Assembly: GCA_037349315.1 (NCBI GenBank)
Contig: JBAIAC010000059.1
Coordinates: 26,134,501-26,198,500, forward strand
Direction: 5' to 3'
From: Chelydra serpentina
Lineage: Eukaryota; Chordata; Testudines; Chelydridae
DNA length: 64,000 nucleotides
A program made the position numbers and the translations under genes. Below the pieces are notes generated by a model. That model had not been told where the DNA came from. It was given only the letters and a program-made list of their open reading frames with translations, and did not search any database. Shown piece by piece: positions 1-10,525 of this stretch (positions are counted from its first letter, which is position 1; each line of letters starts with the position of its first letter).

Positions 1-2700
1 ACTTCTGTTGACCAAATCAATACTGTATTTGGTGCTGAATGGCGAGTGGCATGGAGCATGTTCACTAGTTAAGTTGTGCTTAAAAATTGTTGAAGTAAAA
101 GGGCCACATTTGGTAGCTCGATAGCCAGAGTATTTGGCTTCCCATCAAATAACTGCTGAAATAAGACCCCTTCATGCAAATTTCTTTATACTGTGAACTA
201 AAAAGTCCCTTTTACACAAACCTAAATCTTTATATTTAGTCTGTACTTGTAAGTGGTAATGTAAACAAGTCAGACCTGCAGAAATTAGTCATGTTCTGCT
301 TTGGTTTAAGCCTCAAACCTGATATTGAGAGTGAGCAGGATGGAGAAAAATCATTTTTTTAAATACAAATTCCCCTCCATTGTTTGGTTGTTGTGGTTAT
401 TTTTTAACTGTATTTGATTTAAATTGGATTTTTATTTAAATTATTTTTTTCCTTTTTAAAAATAAACAAATTTCAAAGTACATTTCAAATTATGACATCC
501 TATGTTAAAAACCGAAACCTACCATAATCTACTTAAATAATTTAAATTAAATAAAAAGTAATATTCACGCAGTATGTATTTGTGCTGAAGTTTTAAAGAA
601 AGCCAAACCACTGAACTGGTGGAACCTGGAAGTCACTGGCTCAGCAACTGGAAGCCCTGGGAATCCTGACTCCAGCTGGGGCTCAGCTTCAGGCAATGGG
701 GAACCTGGATGGCTAAGAACTGTGGCTTGAGCTGGGGAGCAGCTCCTGGCCCCCTGACACAGAGCCGGGAGCCTGGAAGCCCTTGCTCCCTACCTCTGAG
801 GCTCCCATCTCTGTCATTGCTCCCTGGGCTTCTTGGCTGCCTGCTCCCCATTAATCCGCTAGGGCTAATGGGGAACTGGGAGTCTAGAAGCCCTGGGAGC
901 CATGGCTGAGCCAGGAGACCCAGTGGTTCAACTCCCAGGCTAATTTATTTTTGAAATTTTTGCAACAAAATGTTTCAATTGTTTCAATTTTTTCTTCAGA
1001 TTTTCCCTTCTGTGGGAGATTTTGAAATTTCAGCTTTTCATTCCAAAACAGAACCATGTTTTTTCAGAAGTTTAGAATTCTTGTAGAGTGGAAACGCTGA
1101 CTTTAGACCAGCTGTAATCTTAACATCATGATCTGCCCAGAGAGCTCATAGTCACAAAACACAGGTACCCTAACCAAGCAGCCAAGAACTAGAAGAACCA
1201 ATGAGACACCACAGACACTGACTGATAACTGCCAACAACACTTGGGTGCTGTCATGGCTGATTCCCCACTCTGGCACATCGAGTGCAGAAGGTGGGGGCC
1301 TGCATGAAAGACCCCCAAATCTTATAGTCTACCAGCTTAGATTAAAACTCCAAGGCACAGAGTCTTCTGCCTTGGAATGATATTGTTGCCACCACCAAGT
1401 GATTTACACAACATATTCAGGGAAGGGTCACTTGGAATCCCTATCCCTCCAAAATATTCCCCGAAGCCCATTCACCCCCTTTCCTGGGAGGCTTGTGAAT
1501 AAAATACCAACCAATTGCCTTAACAATGTAAGCACAGACAAACTCTTTGTCTTAAGGACTTTGGAATCAAAGGATTTTTTTAAAAACAGGTAAATTTTAT
1601 TGGAAAAGGAAAGAAACATCTGAAAACTCAGGCTGTTAGCTATTAAACACCAAAAATAACTTTCTTGGGGTCCAGCTTAAATGTTACAAGCAAACAAAAC
1701 AAAACACAAGCACCTGGGGTTAGCAGAGAGGAATCCACAAACCAAAACAAAAAGTTCCCTTACTGCATCTTCTAACATTTCCTAATCTACTTACATATCT
1801 GGGGTTTCAAATAAGTAGTTTCTAGGTATGATATAGATGATTTCTCATTACCTTGCTTCCAAGTTTCTTACAGCATTGTTTGCTGTCTTGTCCCTCTGCC
1901 CGAGAGAACAAAAGAAACCACTTCTACCCAGGAGTTTTTTCCAATTTGAAAGGGTACAGCCTCCCTATTGCTTCCCCTGGTCAGGTGCCAACTCAGTTCA
2001 CGCTTCTCTTAACCCTTTACAGGTAGGGCAATTAGGGTACAGCAGCTAAGGAGGATTCTACAGCTAACTGACTGACTGGGTGTCTATAAAAGGGAGCTAA
2101 TCCCCCTCATTTAACACAGATGCAGAAATTCCTCCTACCCTGTATGGCCCTTACAGAACAATATGTTTTCTCCTACCTGTGACAGATGAAGCAGGAGAGA
2201 AGAAAATCCAAGTGCCAGTGTCAGGAAAACCCAAGAAGAAATAAACATCTGCACAAAAAATTCTTCCATGCCTGCTCCTTGGCCATGAAGAGATTCTCCT
2301 TCTCTGCCATAGTAACTAGTAAGTCACACCCCACTGAACTATTCTGGACTGTCAATCACTTTGTCAAACTAGAATGTCTCCTCATCTCCACAGCCCAGCA
2401 CCACTCACTTCAAGGGTCTGGTACCCATTTTATAGAGATGATCTTCCATGTCCAGAATGGCATCATTGGCCAGGAGGGATAACAGACACCCTTCTTCTCA
2501 GAATTCTGCCGATGCACAAAACCATAATCTCAGAAACACTAGAGGAAATCTGAGCCTCCACCTGTGACCCTGATCTTTGATCTTCTTGGCTGCTTAAGGG
2601 CACTAAGAGCACCTATGACCCCTATTAAAATTTTTGTCATCAACTGTTTGGAAGAGGGAAATCTTCCCTCCCATTCTTGAGCATGTGGCTATCTGGCCAG
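1..2700 (+). repeat. Copy A of an old ~2.7-kb duplicated segment
   Basis: Blocks of this segment reappear in the same order and orientation at about 54192-58020. Matching anchors include CTGTTGACCAAAT near 6 and 54197, CCACTGAACTGGT near 608 and 54790, CACTTGGGT near 1241 and 57247, GACAGATGAAGCAGGAG near 2182 and 57316, and GAGGGAAATCT near 2654 and 57941. By eye the match is roughly 75-85 percent. Each copy has its own insertions: an LTR here, a DIRS gag and a Penelope scrap in copy B. Copy A may begin before the window. No protein is recognised in it; short open frames are not conserved in copy B. It could be a segmental duplication or two copies of a long unclassified repeat. The AT-rich stretch at 340-560 resembles an interspersed repeat in its own right. 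Confidence 0.75.
1250..2116 (-). mobile_element. Solo LTR of an endogenous retrovirus (probable)
   Basis: The block starts TGTCATGGCT and ends TTTAACA, the TG...CA termini of an LTR. It is absent from copy B of the duplication, where CACTTGGGT is followed directly by the sequence that resumes here near 2120, so it is an insertion younger than the duplication. On the minus strand an AATAAA signal lies at 1596-1601. I recognise the family as a common turtle LTR; that is memory, not a search. No internal retroviral region is attached and no clear target duplication is seen. Confidence 0.6.
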
Positions 2701-3480
2701 ACTATTAAGAATCCTTGCTTGTTGCAACCAATCTTAAAAGCTACCACGGAATATCATTTGGTTCTGAGCAACCTAATCAAGAAGCTACTGAACAGCCTCA
2801 TCCAACTTCACCATTCCATTGGTGATATCCAGCTCGATTTTCTGACACAGAACAAAGATGGCACTGCTGAGACTTCTGCGTGACCGGACTTTTATTGTCA
2901 GGTTTGCAGAACGGGGACTGATCCTGCTCTTGTTGGAGTCAATGGTACAACTTTGACTGATTTTAACACATAGTAAGATCAGGTCTGAAGGGATCACTGT
3001 ATAAAGAATTACTGATTATCAGTACTGTAGCAGGCTACTAGTGAGGGTTTATTATTATTTCTTGTAATCCTTACATGGGGTGTCCCAGCTTCTTGAGCTC
3101 TGGTCTGGGCCTCTTGGGGGTCCTGTAACACTGCCTGCAGTGACACAAGAGTGTGAGAACCAATCTCAGGGCAAACTGTTAGGGAGCAGGGCACAAGCCC
3201 CAAACTGGTTGTGAGTTCTATACCTAGATTTCACCAACCAATTCAAATGTAAACACCTCCAGCACTGTAACAGCCTTAACATGGAGTCACAACCAGTCCC
3301 CTTGGGTACGCCAATCTAGCTTGGGTACCTTTGTGATAGATGGTCCCTTGTATCAAGAATTTCAGCAATATTCAGGTTACTCCCAGTCCCAAAAGACCAG
3401 TCACTGACGTCAGGTCAATTTCACTTTAGATCTCACACCAAAGACAATGCTTGAAGCCAAACCTAAAATTAACTAAAAAC
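2701..3480. other. No recognisable feature
   Basis: About 780 bases beyond the duplicated segment. Only short open frames occur on either strand, none with motifs or splice context I can support. Probably intergenic or intronic DNA. Confidence 0.5.
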
Positions 3481-3840
3481 ATAAGAAGGCCATACTGGGT
3501 CAGCACAATGGTGTATCTATCCCAGTATCCTGTCTTCCGATAGTAGCTGATGCCAGTGCTTCAGAAGCAATGAATAGAACAGGGCAATTAATTGAGTCAT
3601 CCATCCCCTGTTGTCTAGTCCCAGCTTCTGGTAGTCGTCATGGATCTGAATTCCTTCTGGCAGTCAGAGGTTTAGGGACACCCAGAGCATGGGGTTGCAT
3701 CCCTGATCAGCTTGGCTAATAGCCATTGATGGACCTCTCCTCCATGACCTTATCCAATTCCCTTTTTAATCCACTTATAGTCTTGGTCTTCACAGCATCC
3801 TCTGGTAAGGAGTTCCACAGGTTGACTGTGCATTGTGTGA
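3481..3840 (-). mobile_element. CR1 LINE 3' end, truncated
   Basis: Read on the minus strand this is the last part of CR1 ORF2 and the CR1 3' untranslated region, ending with GACCCAGTATGGCC. It carries only the 3' few hundred bases, the usual 5'-truncated form. A second copy of the ORF2 end follows at 3856-4262 in the same orientation, and 3731-3840 matches 3877-3990. Confidence 0.75.
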
Positions 3841-3855
3841 ATGTGACATTACCCA

Positions 3856-4262
3856 GGTACAAACTGGACAGATGGACCTATCCTCCATGAACTTATCTAG
3901 TTCTTTTTTGTACCCTGCTATAGTCTTGGCCTTCACAACATCCTCTGGCAAAGAGTTCCACGGGTTGATTTGCGTTGTGTGAAGAAATACTTCCTTTTAT
4001 TTGTTTAAAACCTGCTGCTTATTAATTTCATTTGGGTGATCCCTGGTTTTTGTGTTCCATGAAGGGGTAGATAGTACTTCCTTATTCACTTTCTCCACAC
4101 CATTCATGATTTGATAGACTTCTATTATATGTCCCCCTTAGTCATCTCTTTTCTAAGATAAAAAGTCCCAGTCGTTTTAATCTCGCCTCATACAGAAGCT
4201 GTTCCATACCCCTAATCATTTTTGTTGCCCTTCTCCCCACTTTTTCCAATTCGAATAATATG
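3856..4262 (-). mobile_element. CR1 LINE ORF2 C-terminal fragment
   Basis: The minus strand translates in pieces to the CR1 C-terminal signature, including [24 protein letters not shown] and, further on, SLPEDVVKAK-like sequence. It is broken by several stops and frame changes. It overlaps in content with the neighbouring fragment at 3731-3840, so this is either two CR1 insertions side by side or one with an internal duplication. Confidence 0.75.
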
Positions 4263-4619
4263 TCTTCTTATATAAAATATATAAAGATTTATTAAATAGG
4301 AAAGGGAAAAGACAGTTCCCTTTTCTGTAACCAGTATTCTTCTATACATGTTGCTCATGTCCATTCCATGTTAGGTGTTGTGCTTGCCACATGCACCAGT
4401 GCTGGAAGTTTTTCCCGCAGTGTTATCCATAAGGGACTGGTTCTGGCACCCTCTGGAGTGGCACGCATATGCTACGGTATAAGGGGCGCTGCCAACTCCC
4501 TCCACCATCAGTACCTTCTTGACGGAAACTCTGACAGTGAGGCAGGAGGGCGGGTCATGGAATGGACATGAGTAACACATCTCGAAGAACACCAGTTACG
4601 GAAAAGGGAACTGTCTTTT

Positions 4620-4860
4620 TTTCTTTGAGTGCTTGCTCATGTCCATTCCATGTTACGTGGCTCCCAAGCAGTACCATCGGAGGTGGGTAGGAGTTCATCG
4701 ATGTGTAGATTTCAACACAGTTCTGCCGAAGCCATCATCGTTTCTGGCTTGCCGGGTGATGGCTTAGAGTGCCATGAATGTGTGCACCGAAGACCATGTC
4801 GCGGCTCTGCAAATGTCCTGGATAGGCATGTACACTAGGTAGGCAGCTGCGGGATGCAGG
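4620..4860 (-). pseudogene. DIRS tyrosine recombinase C-terminus
   Basis: The minus strand encodes PIQDICRAATWSSVHTFMAL followed, after a stop, by DDGFGRTVLKS. The full-length equivalent at 59685-60098 reads PIQEICRVAMWSSVHTFASH then DDAAFGPTVLQS. This is the end of the DIRS recombinase, which integrates the circular cDNA. Only the last ~70 residues are present and stops interrupt them. Confidence 0.7.
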
Positions 4861-4891
4861 AGAATGAACCCTCCCAGTCTTTTTCCATTTC

Positions 4892-5203
4892 TCAGATGGT
4901 ACCGCGGAGGGGGATCAATGATGGTCCAATGACAGTGCTTGCGGAGCATTCCGCTCCAAGGCCATGGTGCTGGGCGCAGAGTCCGATCTGGATGGCTCCG
5001 GTGCTGGTGCCCGCACCAACTCCATCAGGAGTGCTCTGGATGTCCCACGCCTTTTTTGTGCAAGGTATAAAACTCTTGCATATGCGACACTTGTCGCTAA
5101 TATGCATTTTCCCTAAACACCTTAAACAACTCCTATGGGGGTCGCTGACCAGCAGAAGCTTTTTGCAGTGGTCACAGCATTTGAAATCCAGGTACTGGAG
5201 CAT
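4892..5203 (-). pseudogene. DIRS gag N-terminus
   Basis: The first ~50 residues form a cysteine-rich module: CDHCKK, then SDPHRSCLRCLG, then DKCRICKSF and TKKAWD. The same module opens gag at 62347 (CSSCAKPM, DSCLKCLG, DKCKICKGF) and at 56678 (CATCRKSM, DSCLKCLG). After TKKAWD the frame soon loses similarity where the internal deletion joins it to the recombinase end. It cannot encode a working Gag. Confidence 0.7.
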
Positions 5204-5558
5204 GCCTCATCCCTAGGCTAAGTCCCATCTGGGACTAACTATAGGCTAACTACACTAAGGGAACTAACTAACAACTTTTAGAAACTATTTACAACAAAAA
5301 GTTCAGAGCAAACAATTCTTCAGAAGGAAGGTTTGCCGAAGCAAGGAACATTCCAGCACCATCACTGGCAGTAAGAAGGAACTGAGGTGGGGGGGAACCG
5401 GTAGTTCCCCTTAAAACGCAGCATGTGCGTTTCACTCCGGAGGATGCCAGAGCTGATTCTCTATGGATACCACTGAGGGAAAAACTTCCAGCACCGGTAT
5501 ATGTGACGAGCACACACACGTAACATGGAATGGACATGAGCAAGCACTCAAAGAAGAA

Positions 5559-6144
5559 ACAAGTGTTATTTAAAAGGGTAAAGCAGGTAAATATAGATAA
5601 AGAAATGAGTTCCAATCTTAAATTTGAAAAGGTCATACAAGTTTCTATAATCAGCAAGCGCTATATGTCCTTTAAGTCTAACCCAGTCTAAGCTGCTGGG
5701 GATATCTAACTTATGCATAGAAATATCTGTCCCCCTGTCTTCCCAGAGTCCAAGCAGCATAATCAGTTCCTTCTTGTTAGGGGGTTTTATTCTATTCATC
5801 CACATGCTTTCAGCTGCAAAGCTCAGCTGATAGAAGGAGTCCCTTTCAGGACTCATCTTCAAAAGGAGGAAGCAGAGCAACAAACTAAAGTATTTTGTTC
5901 TCTTCTTGAAAGTAATTAGGGAAATTCTAGTTGCAACATTCCACAATGGTCTGTCTGGTATTGATGGACCTTTCATTTTGGGAACACTTTCTGTTGAAGA
6001 CTAACCTTTGAGAACTAATTTGTAATTCTCTCCTGTCTGGTGATTTACACAGTCACAAAGGCCCGTAATGCAGCTGCTCAAATATTATCTTATAATATGG
6101 TATATGCAGCTGTTGTAAATGAGATTAATGCATGCAGAAACTCA
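5559..6144. other. Unassigned, one 136-codon open frame
   Basis: A minus-strand frame at 5566-5976 is open for 136 codons but has no domain I recognise and no partner elsewhere in the window. Composition looks like ordinary non-coding DNA. The stretch ends at the TCA target duplication of Harbinger A. Confidence 0.4.
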
Positions 6145-6553
6145 GGCCTGGTCTACAGTACGTGATTATGTCGAATTTAGCTGCATTATATCGAATTAAA
6201 ACTAAATCCATCCACACAACCAACCCAGTTTTGTCGACTTAAAGGGCTCTTAAAATCGGTTTCTGTACTCCCCCTCGGCAAGGGGAGTAGCGCTAAAATC
6301 GACATTGCTATTCTGAATTTGAGGTACTGTGGATGCAATTCGACGGTATTGGCCTCCAGGAGCTATCCCAGAATGCTCCATTGTGACCGCTCTGGACAGC
6401 ACTTTCAACTCAGATGCGCTAGCCAGGTAGTCAGGAAAAGCTCCGGGACCTTTTGAATTTCATTTTCTGTTTGGCCACTGTGGTGAGCTCATCAGCACAG
6501 GTAACCATGCAGAGCCCACCAGCACAGGAGACCATGCAGTCCCAAATGCACAA

Positions 6554-7062
6554 ATGAGCTCTGCATGGACCGAACAGGAGGTACTGGATCTCATCACAGT
6601 ATGGGGAGAAGAATTTGTTCAGGCAGAACTCTGTTTAAAAAAAAGGAATGCAAACATATATGCAAAAATCTCCTGGGGCATGACGGAAAGGGGCTACTCC
6701 AGGGACACACAGAAGTGCCATGTGAAAATCAAGGAGCTCAGGCAAGCCTACCAAAAGACTACAGAGGCAAATGGTTGCTCCGGGTCACAGTCCCATACAT
6801 GCCGCTACTACGATGAGCTGCATGCAATTCTGGCGGGGGATGCCACCACTACCCTACCACTGTCCGTGGACACCTGCAAAGAGGGAGTCTCACGGAGCAG
6901 GGAGGATGATTTTTTGGAGGAGGAGGAGGACAGTGCACAGGCCGCAAGTGGTGAATCCGTTCTCCCAGGAAGCCAGGAACTGTTCATCACCCTGGAGCCA
7001 ATACCCTCCACCCCCTCCCAAGGCAGGCTCCCGGACCATCATGCCGGAGAAGGCACTAACTG
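6554..7062 (+). pseudogene. Harbinger A Myb/SANT-like protein, exon 1
   Basis: Encodes the accessory DNA-binding protein of Harbinger, which in this superfamily binds the transposon ends and helps the nuclease reach the nucleus. Residues ~3-100 form the trihelix/Myb-like domain: SAWTEQEVLDLITVWGEE, IYAKISWGMTERGYSRD, HVKIKELRQAYQKT, CRYYDELHAIL. An acidic stretch (EEEED, near residue 123) and SQELFITLEP follow. The donor is CTG|GTGAGT at 7062/7063. Joined to the acceptor near 7940 the phase is off by one base, unlike Harbinger C where the same join is in frame, so a small indel near the donor probably disabled the gene. Confidence 0.75.
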
Positions 7063-7110
7063 GTGAGTGTACCTTTGTAAATACAATACAGGGTTTAAAA
7101 GAAAGTGTGT

Positions 7111-7460
7111 TTAATAATTCATTTGCCCTGAAGACTTGGGATGCATTCGCATCCAGTACAGCCACTGGAAAAGTCTGTTAACGTGTCTGGGGATGGAGCA
7201 GAAATCCTCCAGGAACATCTCCATGAAGCTCTCCTGGAGGTACTCTGAAAGCCTTTGCAGAAGGTTTCTGGGGAGGGCTGCCTTATTCCGTCCTCCATGG
7301 TAGGACACTTTACCCCACCAAGCCAGTAGCAAGTAGTCTGGAATCATTGCAGCGGACAAAGCATGGCAGCGAATGGCCGTGGGTTTTGGTCACATTCCAA
7401 CAACATCCAGTTTTTATCTCTCTGTGTTAGCCTCACGAGAGTGATATCATTCATGGGCAC
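7111..7460 (-). pseudogene. Conserved third Harbinger frame, copy A (frameshifted)
   Basis: I do not recognise this protein. Read from TTTCAACCAG|GTGCCC on the minus strand it gives PMNDITLVRLTQRDKN, then NPRPFAAMLC. After a one-base shift it gives AMIPDYLLLAWWGKVSYHGG, KAALPRNLLQRLSEYLQES and HVNRLF. The frames at 39426-39722 and 31548-31850 are clear homologues. It lies antisense between the two Myb exons, on the nuclease strand and downstream of the nuclease. The 5' edge is an acceptor-like site at the same place in all three copies, which suggests an exon rather than a complete gene. The frameshift near 7360 and an extended C-terminus indicate decay. Confidence 0.7.
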
Positions 7461-7939
7461 CTGGTTGAAATAGGGGAATTTGTTTAAGGGGACAAACAGA
7501 GGTGTCCATCACGCTGGGCTGTTTGCGTTTGGCTTAAAGGGCTCAGCCCTGATCAGGGCCATGTGGTGAGGGGTGTGTGTGAAGCGATCATCCCAGAGAG
7601 ACTGCTGGCCCTCCTTTTAAATGGCCAATCCACCAGGCATTGCTTGGTATGGGAAAGGAGGGCACCTCAGTTCGAAAGCATTGTAATGAATGCAGAAGCA
7701 GAACCCCGCATGTCCCTAGGGCTTACCATGGCTTCCTGCAAGCTGAATTCTGTTGCCCAGCCGCGTGTGATGCAGTCACACCAAACTGGCAGGCACTCAG
7801 TATAAAAGGCAAAATGCGCCCTTGTACAGAAAGAACATGTGCTATGTACTATGAATTGCTTGTTTAACTGAGAAAGAGTCTCCCTTTTGTTCTCTAAAAT
7901 GTATCTTTTAAAACTCTACCCTCCCTTTTTCTCCTCCAG

Positions 7940-8403
7940 CAGGTGCAAATATTTCAACGCGCCCCCTATCATCTCTGTACCAGAGGCTGGCCCAGATTAG
8001 AAGGCGGAAAAAACGCACTCGAGACGACATGTTTGCAGAGTTTATTCAGTCCTCCTGCACTGATAGGGCACAGCTGAATGCATGGAGGCAAACGATGGCA
8101 GAGTCCCAGAAAGCGTTCAATGAACACGATGAGAGGAGGGAGGCACGTGATGAGAGCAGGCAGGATGCCATGCTCAAGCTGATGGGGGAGCAAACTGACA
8201 TACTCTGCTGTCTGGTGGATCTTATGAGGGAAAGGCAGCAACAGCACAGACAGCCGCTGCAGCCCCTGTATAACCACCCTCCCTCCTCTCCAAGTTCCAT
8301 AGCCTCCTCACCCAGACACCCAAGAACACGGGGGGAGGCTCCGGGAACCCACCCACTCCATCCCAGAGGATTGCCCAAGCAGCAGAAGGCTGGAATATCC
8401 TAA
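7940..8403 (+). pseudogene. Harbinger A Myb/SANT-like protein, exon 2
   Basis: The acceptor region is TTTTTCTCCTCCAG just before 7940. The frame then reads LAQIRRRKKRTRDDMF, a basic helix probably acting as a nuclear localisation and contact segment. A long charged helix follows (DERREARDESRQDAM, QTDILCCLVDLMRERQQQ), then a proline/serine-rich tail ending at the stop at 8401-8403. The equivalent exon in Harbinger C begins QIRRRKKRTRDDMF. The exon is open, but its phase does not match exon 1 as it now stands. A candidate polyadenylation signal AATAAA lies near 8496. Confidence 0.75.
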
Positions 8404-8625
8404 ATTTTGATTTGTAGTGTGTCCTTGTCCTTCCCTCCTACCCCACCCCACCCTGGCTACCTTGTGATTTATCTCCCTGTGTTTTTAATCAACTAATAAA
8501 TAATGGTTTTGAAACAATAGTGACTTTATTTCCTCTGCAAGCTGTGATCGAAGGGGGGGAGGGCTTACAGGGAATTAGAGTCAACAAAGGGGGTGGGTAG
8601 CATCAAGGAGAAACAAACACAACTG

Positions 8626-9758
8626 TCACACCGTAGCCTGCCCAGTCATGAAACTGGTTTTCAAAGCTTCTCTGATGTGCAGCATGCCCTGCTGTGCTCT
8701 TCTAATTGCACTGGTGTCTGGCTGCGTGAAACTGGCTGCCAGGCGATTTGCCTTGACCTCCCACCCTGCCATAAACGTCTCCCCCTTACTCTCACAGATA
8801 TTGTGGAGCACACAGCATGCAGCAATAACAATGGGAATATTGGTTTCGCTGAGATCTAACTTAGTCAGCAAACAGCGCCAGCGAGCTTTTAAACATTCAA
8901 ATGCACACTCTACCACCATTCTGCACTTGCTCAGCCTATAGTTAAACTGCTCCTTACTACTGTCCAGGCTGCCTGTGAACGACTTCATGAGCCATGGCAT
9001 TAAGGGGTAGGCTGCGTCCCGGAGGATAACTATTGGCATTTAAACATCCCCAACAGTAATTTTCTGGTCTGGGAAGTAAGTCCCTTCCTGCAGCTGTTCA
9101 AACAGACCAGAGTTCCTGGAGATGCGAGCGTCATGCACCTTTCCCGGCCATCCCACATTGATGTCGGTGAAATGTCCCTTGTGATCCACCAGTGCCTGCA
9201 GCACCATCAAGAAGTACCCCTTGTGGTTTATGTACTGGCTGCTCTGGTGGTCCGATGCCAGGATAGGGATATGCGTTCCGTCTATCACCCCACCAGTTAG
9301 GGAATCCCATTGCAGCAAAGCCATCCACTATGGCCTGCACATTTCCCAGAGTCACTACCCTTGATAGTAGCAGGCCAGTGATTGCGTTGGCTACTTGGAT
9401 CACAGCAGCCCCCACAGTAGATTTGCCCACTCCAAATTGATTACCGACTGTCAGACGTTGCAAGCTTCCACAGAGCTATTGCCACTCGCTTCTCAACTGT
9501 GAGGGCTGCTCTCATTGTGGTATCTTTGCGCTTCAGGGCAGGGGACAGCAAGTCACAAAGTTCAAGGAAAGTGGCCTTACGCATGCGAAAGTTTCGCAGC
9601 CATTGGGAATCATCCCATACCTGCAACACTATGCGGTCCCACCAGTCTGTGCTTGTTTCCCAGGCCCAGAATTGGTGATCCATGGCATGAACCTGGCCCA
9701 ATGCCACCATGATGTACCAATTTCCACATGCTGTGCTTCTAGGAACGTCTGTGTCCAT
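8626..9758 (-). pseudogene. Harbinger A DDE nuclease (HARBI1-like), broken
   Basis: Encodes the transposase nuclease of the PIF/Harbinger superfamily (DDE_Tnp_4 fold). Landmarks appear in order: ETSTDWWDRIVLQVWDD, LCDLLSPALKRKDTTMRAAL, QFGVGKSTVG, IDGTHIPI with the first catalytic Asp, INVGWPGKVHDAR with the second Asp, PLMPWLMKSF, VECAFECLKARWR with the Glu, and a C-terminal IREALKTSF. At least two frameshifts and a stop after KITVGDV split it into three or four pieces. The conserved GRLK next to the catalytic Glu is changed to ECLK. It cannot make an active enzyme. Confidence 0.85.
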
Positions 9759-9989
9759 GTCCTCATCACTATCATCATCGCGCTGTCGTCACTTCCTCGC
9801 CCGGTTTTGCAGGCTCTGCACATACTGCTAGATAATGTGTGAGGTATTTACAACAGTCACAACTGCAGCGGTGAGCTGAACGGGCTCCATGCTTGCTGTG
9901 CTCTGGCGCACAGGTAGTCCAGGAAAAAAGGCGTGAAACGAAGGTGAGCAGGAGAGAGCAGGACAGCAGAGTTGCAGCAGAAGCAGTGG

Positions 9990-10035
9990 CGACAAACTTC
10001 TGCAGATCCAGACTAACACGGCTACCCCTCTGATA
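9990..10035 (+). mobile_element. 46-bp Penelope end inserted in Harbinger A
   Basis: The sequence CAGACTAACACGGCTAC and CCCTCTGATA is the terminal motif of the Penelope elements in this window (compare 41904-41935 and 45022-45054). It is flanked by a perfect 15-bp direct repeat, CAGCAGAAGCAGTGG, at 9975-9989 and 10036-10050. Only the last few dozen bases of the element were inserted, preceded by a short run of unassigned bases. Confidence 0.75.
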
Positions 10036-10525
10036 CAGCAGAAGCAGTGGTATACGAGGACAGCTACCAGTCCTATTGCACCGTCTTCTGCAGCAGACAG
10101 GAGAGAGCAGGAGAGCAGAGTTGCAGCGGAAGCGGTGGAGCCGTATATCATTTACGAGGACGGTTAGCAGTCATACTGTACCGTCTGCTGCAGAAAAAAG
10201 GCGTGAAATGATTGTCTGCCATTGCTTTCACAGAGTGACGGGCGACTGACGACTTGCATCCAAAACCACCTGTGGCAATACTTTTGCCCCATCATGCATT
10301 GGGAGCTTAACCCAGAATTCCAATGTGCGGCGGAGACTGGGGGAACTGTGGGATAGCTACCCACAGTGCACCGCTCCGAGAATTGATGCTAGCCACGGTA
10401 CTGTGGACACACTCCGCCAACTTAGCGTGCTTAGTGGGGACACACACAATCGACTGTATAAAATCTCTTCTGAAAAATCGACTTCTATAAATTCGACATA
10501 ATTTCGTGCTGTAGACATATCCTCA

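Larger units (their letters stand above)
4304..5558 (-). mobile_element. DIRS-type retrotransposon, internally deleted
   Basis: The ends are inverted repeats of each other. The left end has TTGCTCATGTCCATTCCATG near 4350 followed by GTGCTGGAAGTTTTTCCC; the right end has the reverse complement at about 5475-5550. Next to the left repeat, at 4600-4660, a second copy of CTTGCTCATGTCCATTCC forms the internal complementary region typical of DIRS elements. Between them only the start of gag (5203 to about 5005) and the end of the tyrosine recombinase (about 4860-4620) remain, so reverse transcriptase, RNase H and most of the recombinase are gone. Length is 1.25 kb; intact DIRS elements are several kb. 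It resembles the DIRS copies at 54.8 and 59.3 kb. Confidence 0.8.
6145..10522. mobile_element. PIF/Harbinger transposon A, decayed
   Basis: A 4.38-kb element. Its ends are imperfect inverted repeats (left GGCCTGGTCTACAGTACG, right reverse complement GGATATGTCTACAGCACG) flanked by the 3-bp duplication TCA at 6142-6144 and 10523-10525, as expected for Harbinger. It encodes a Myb/SANT-like protein on the plus strand in two exons, and a DDE nuclease on the minus strand. An extra conserved frame lies antisense in the Myb intron. All frames carry lesions. Its nuclease and Myb resemble those of Harbinger C more than B. Confidence 0.9.
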
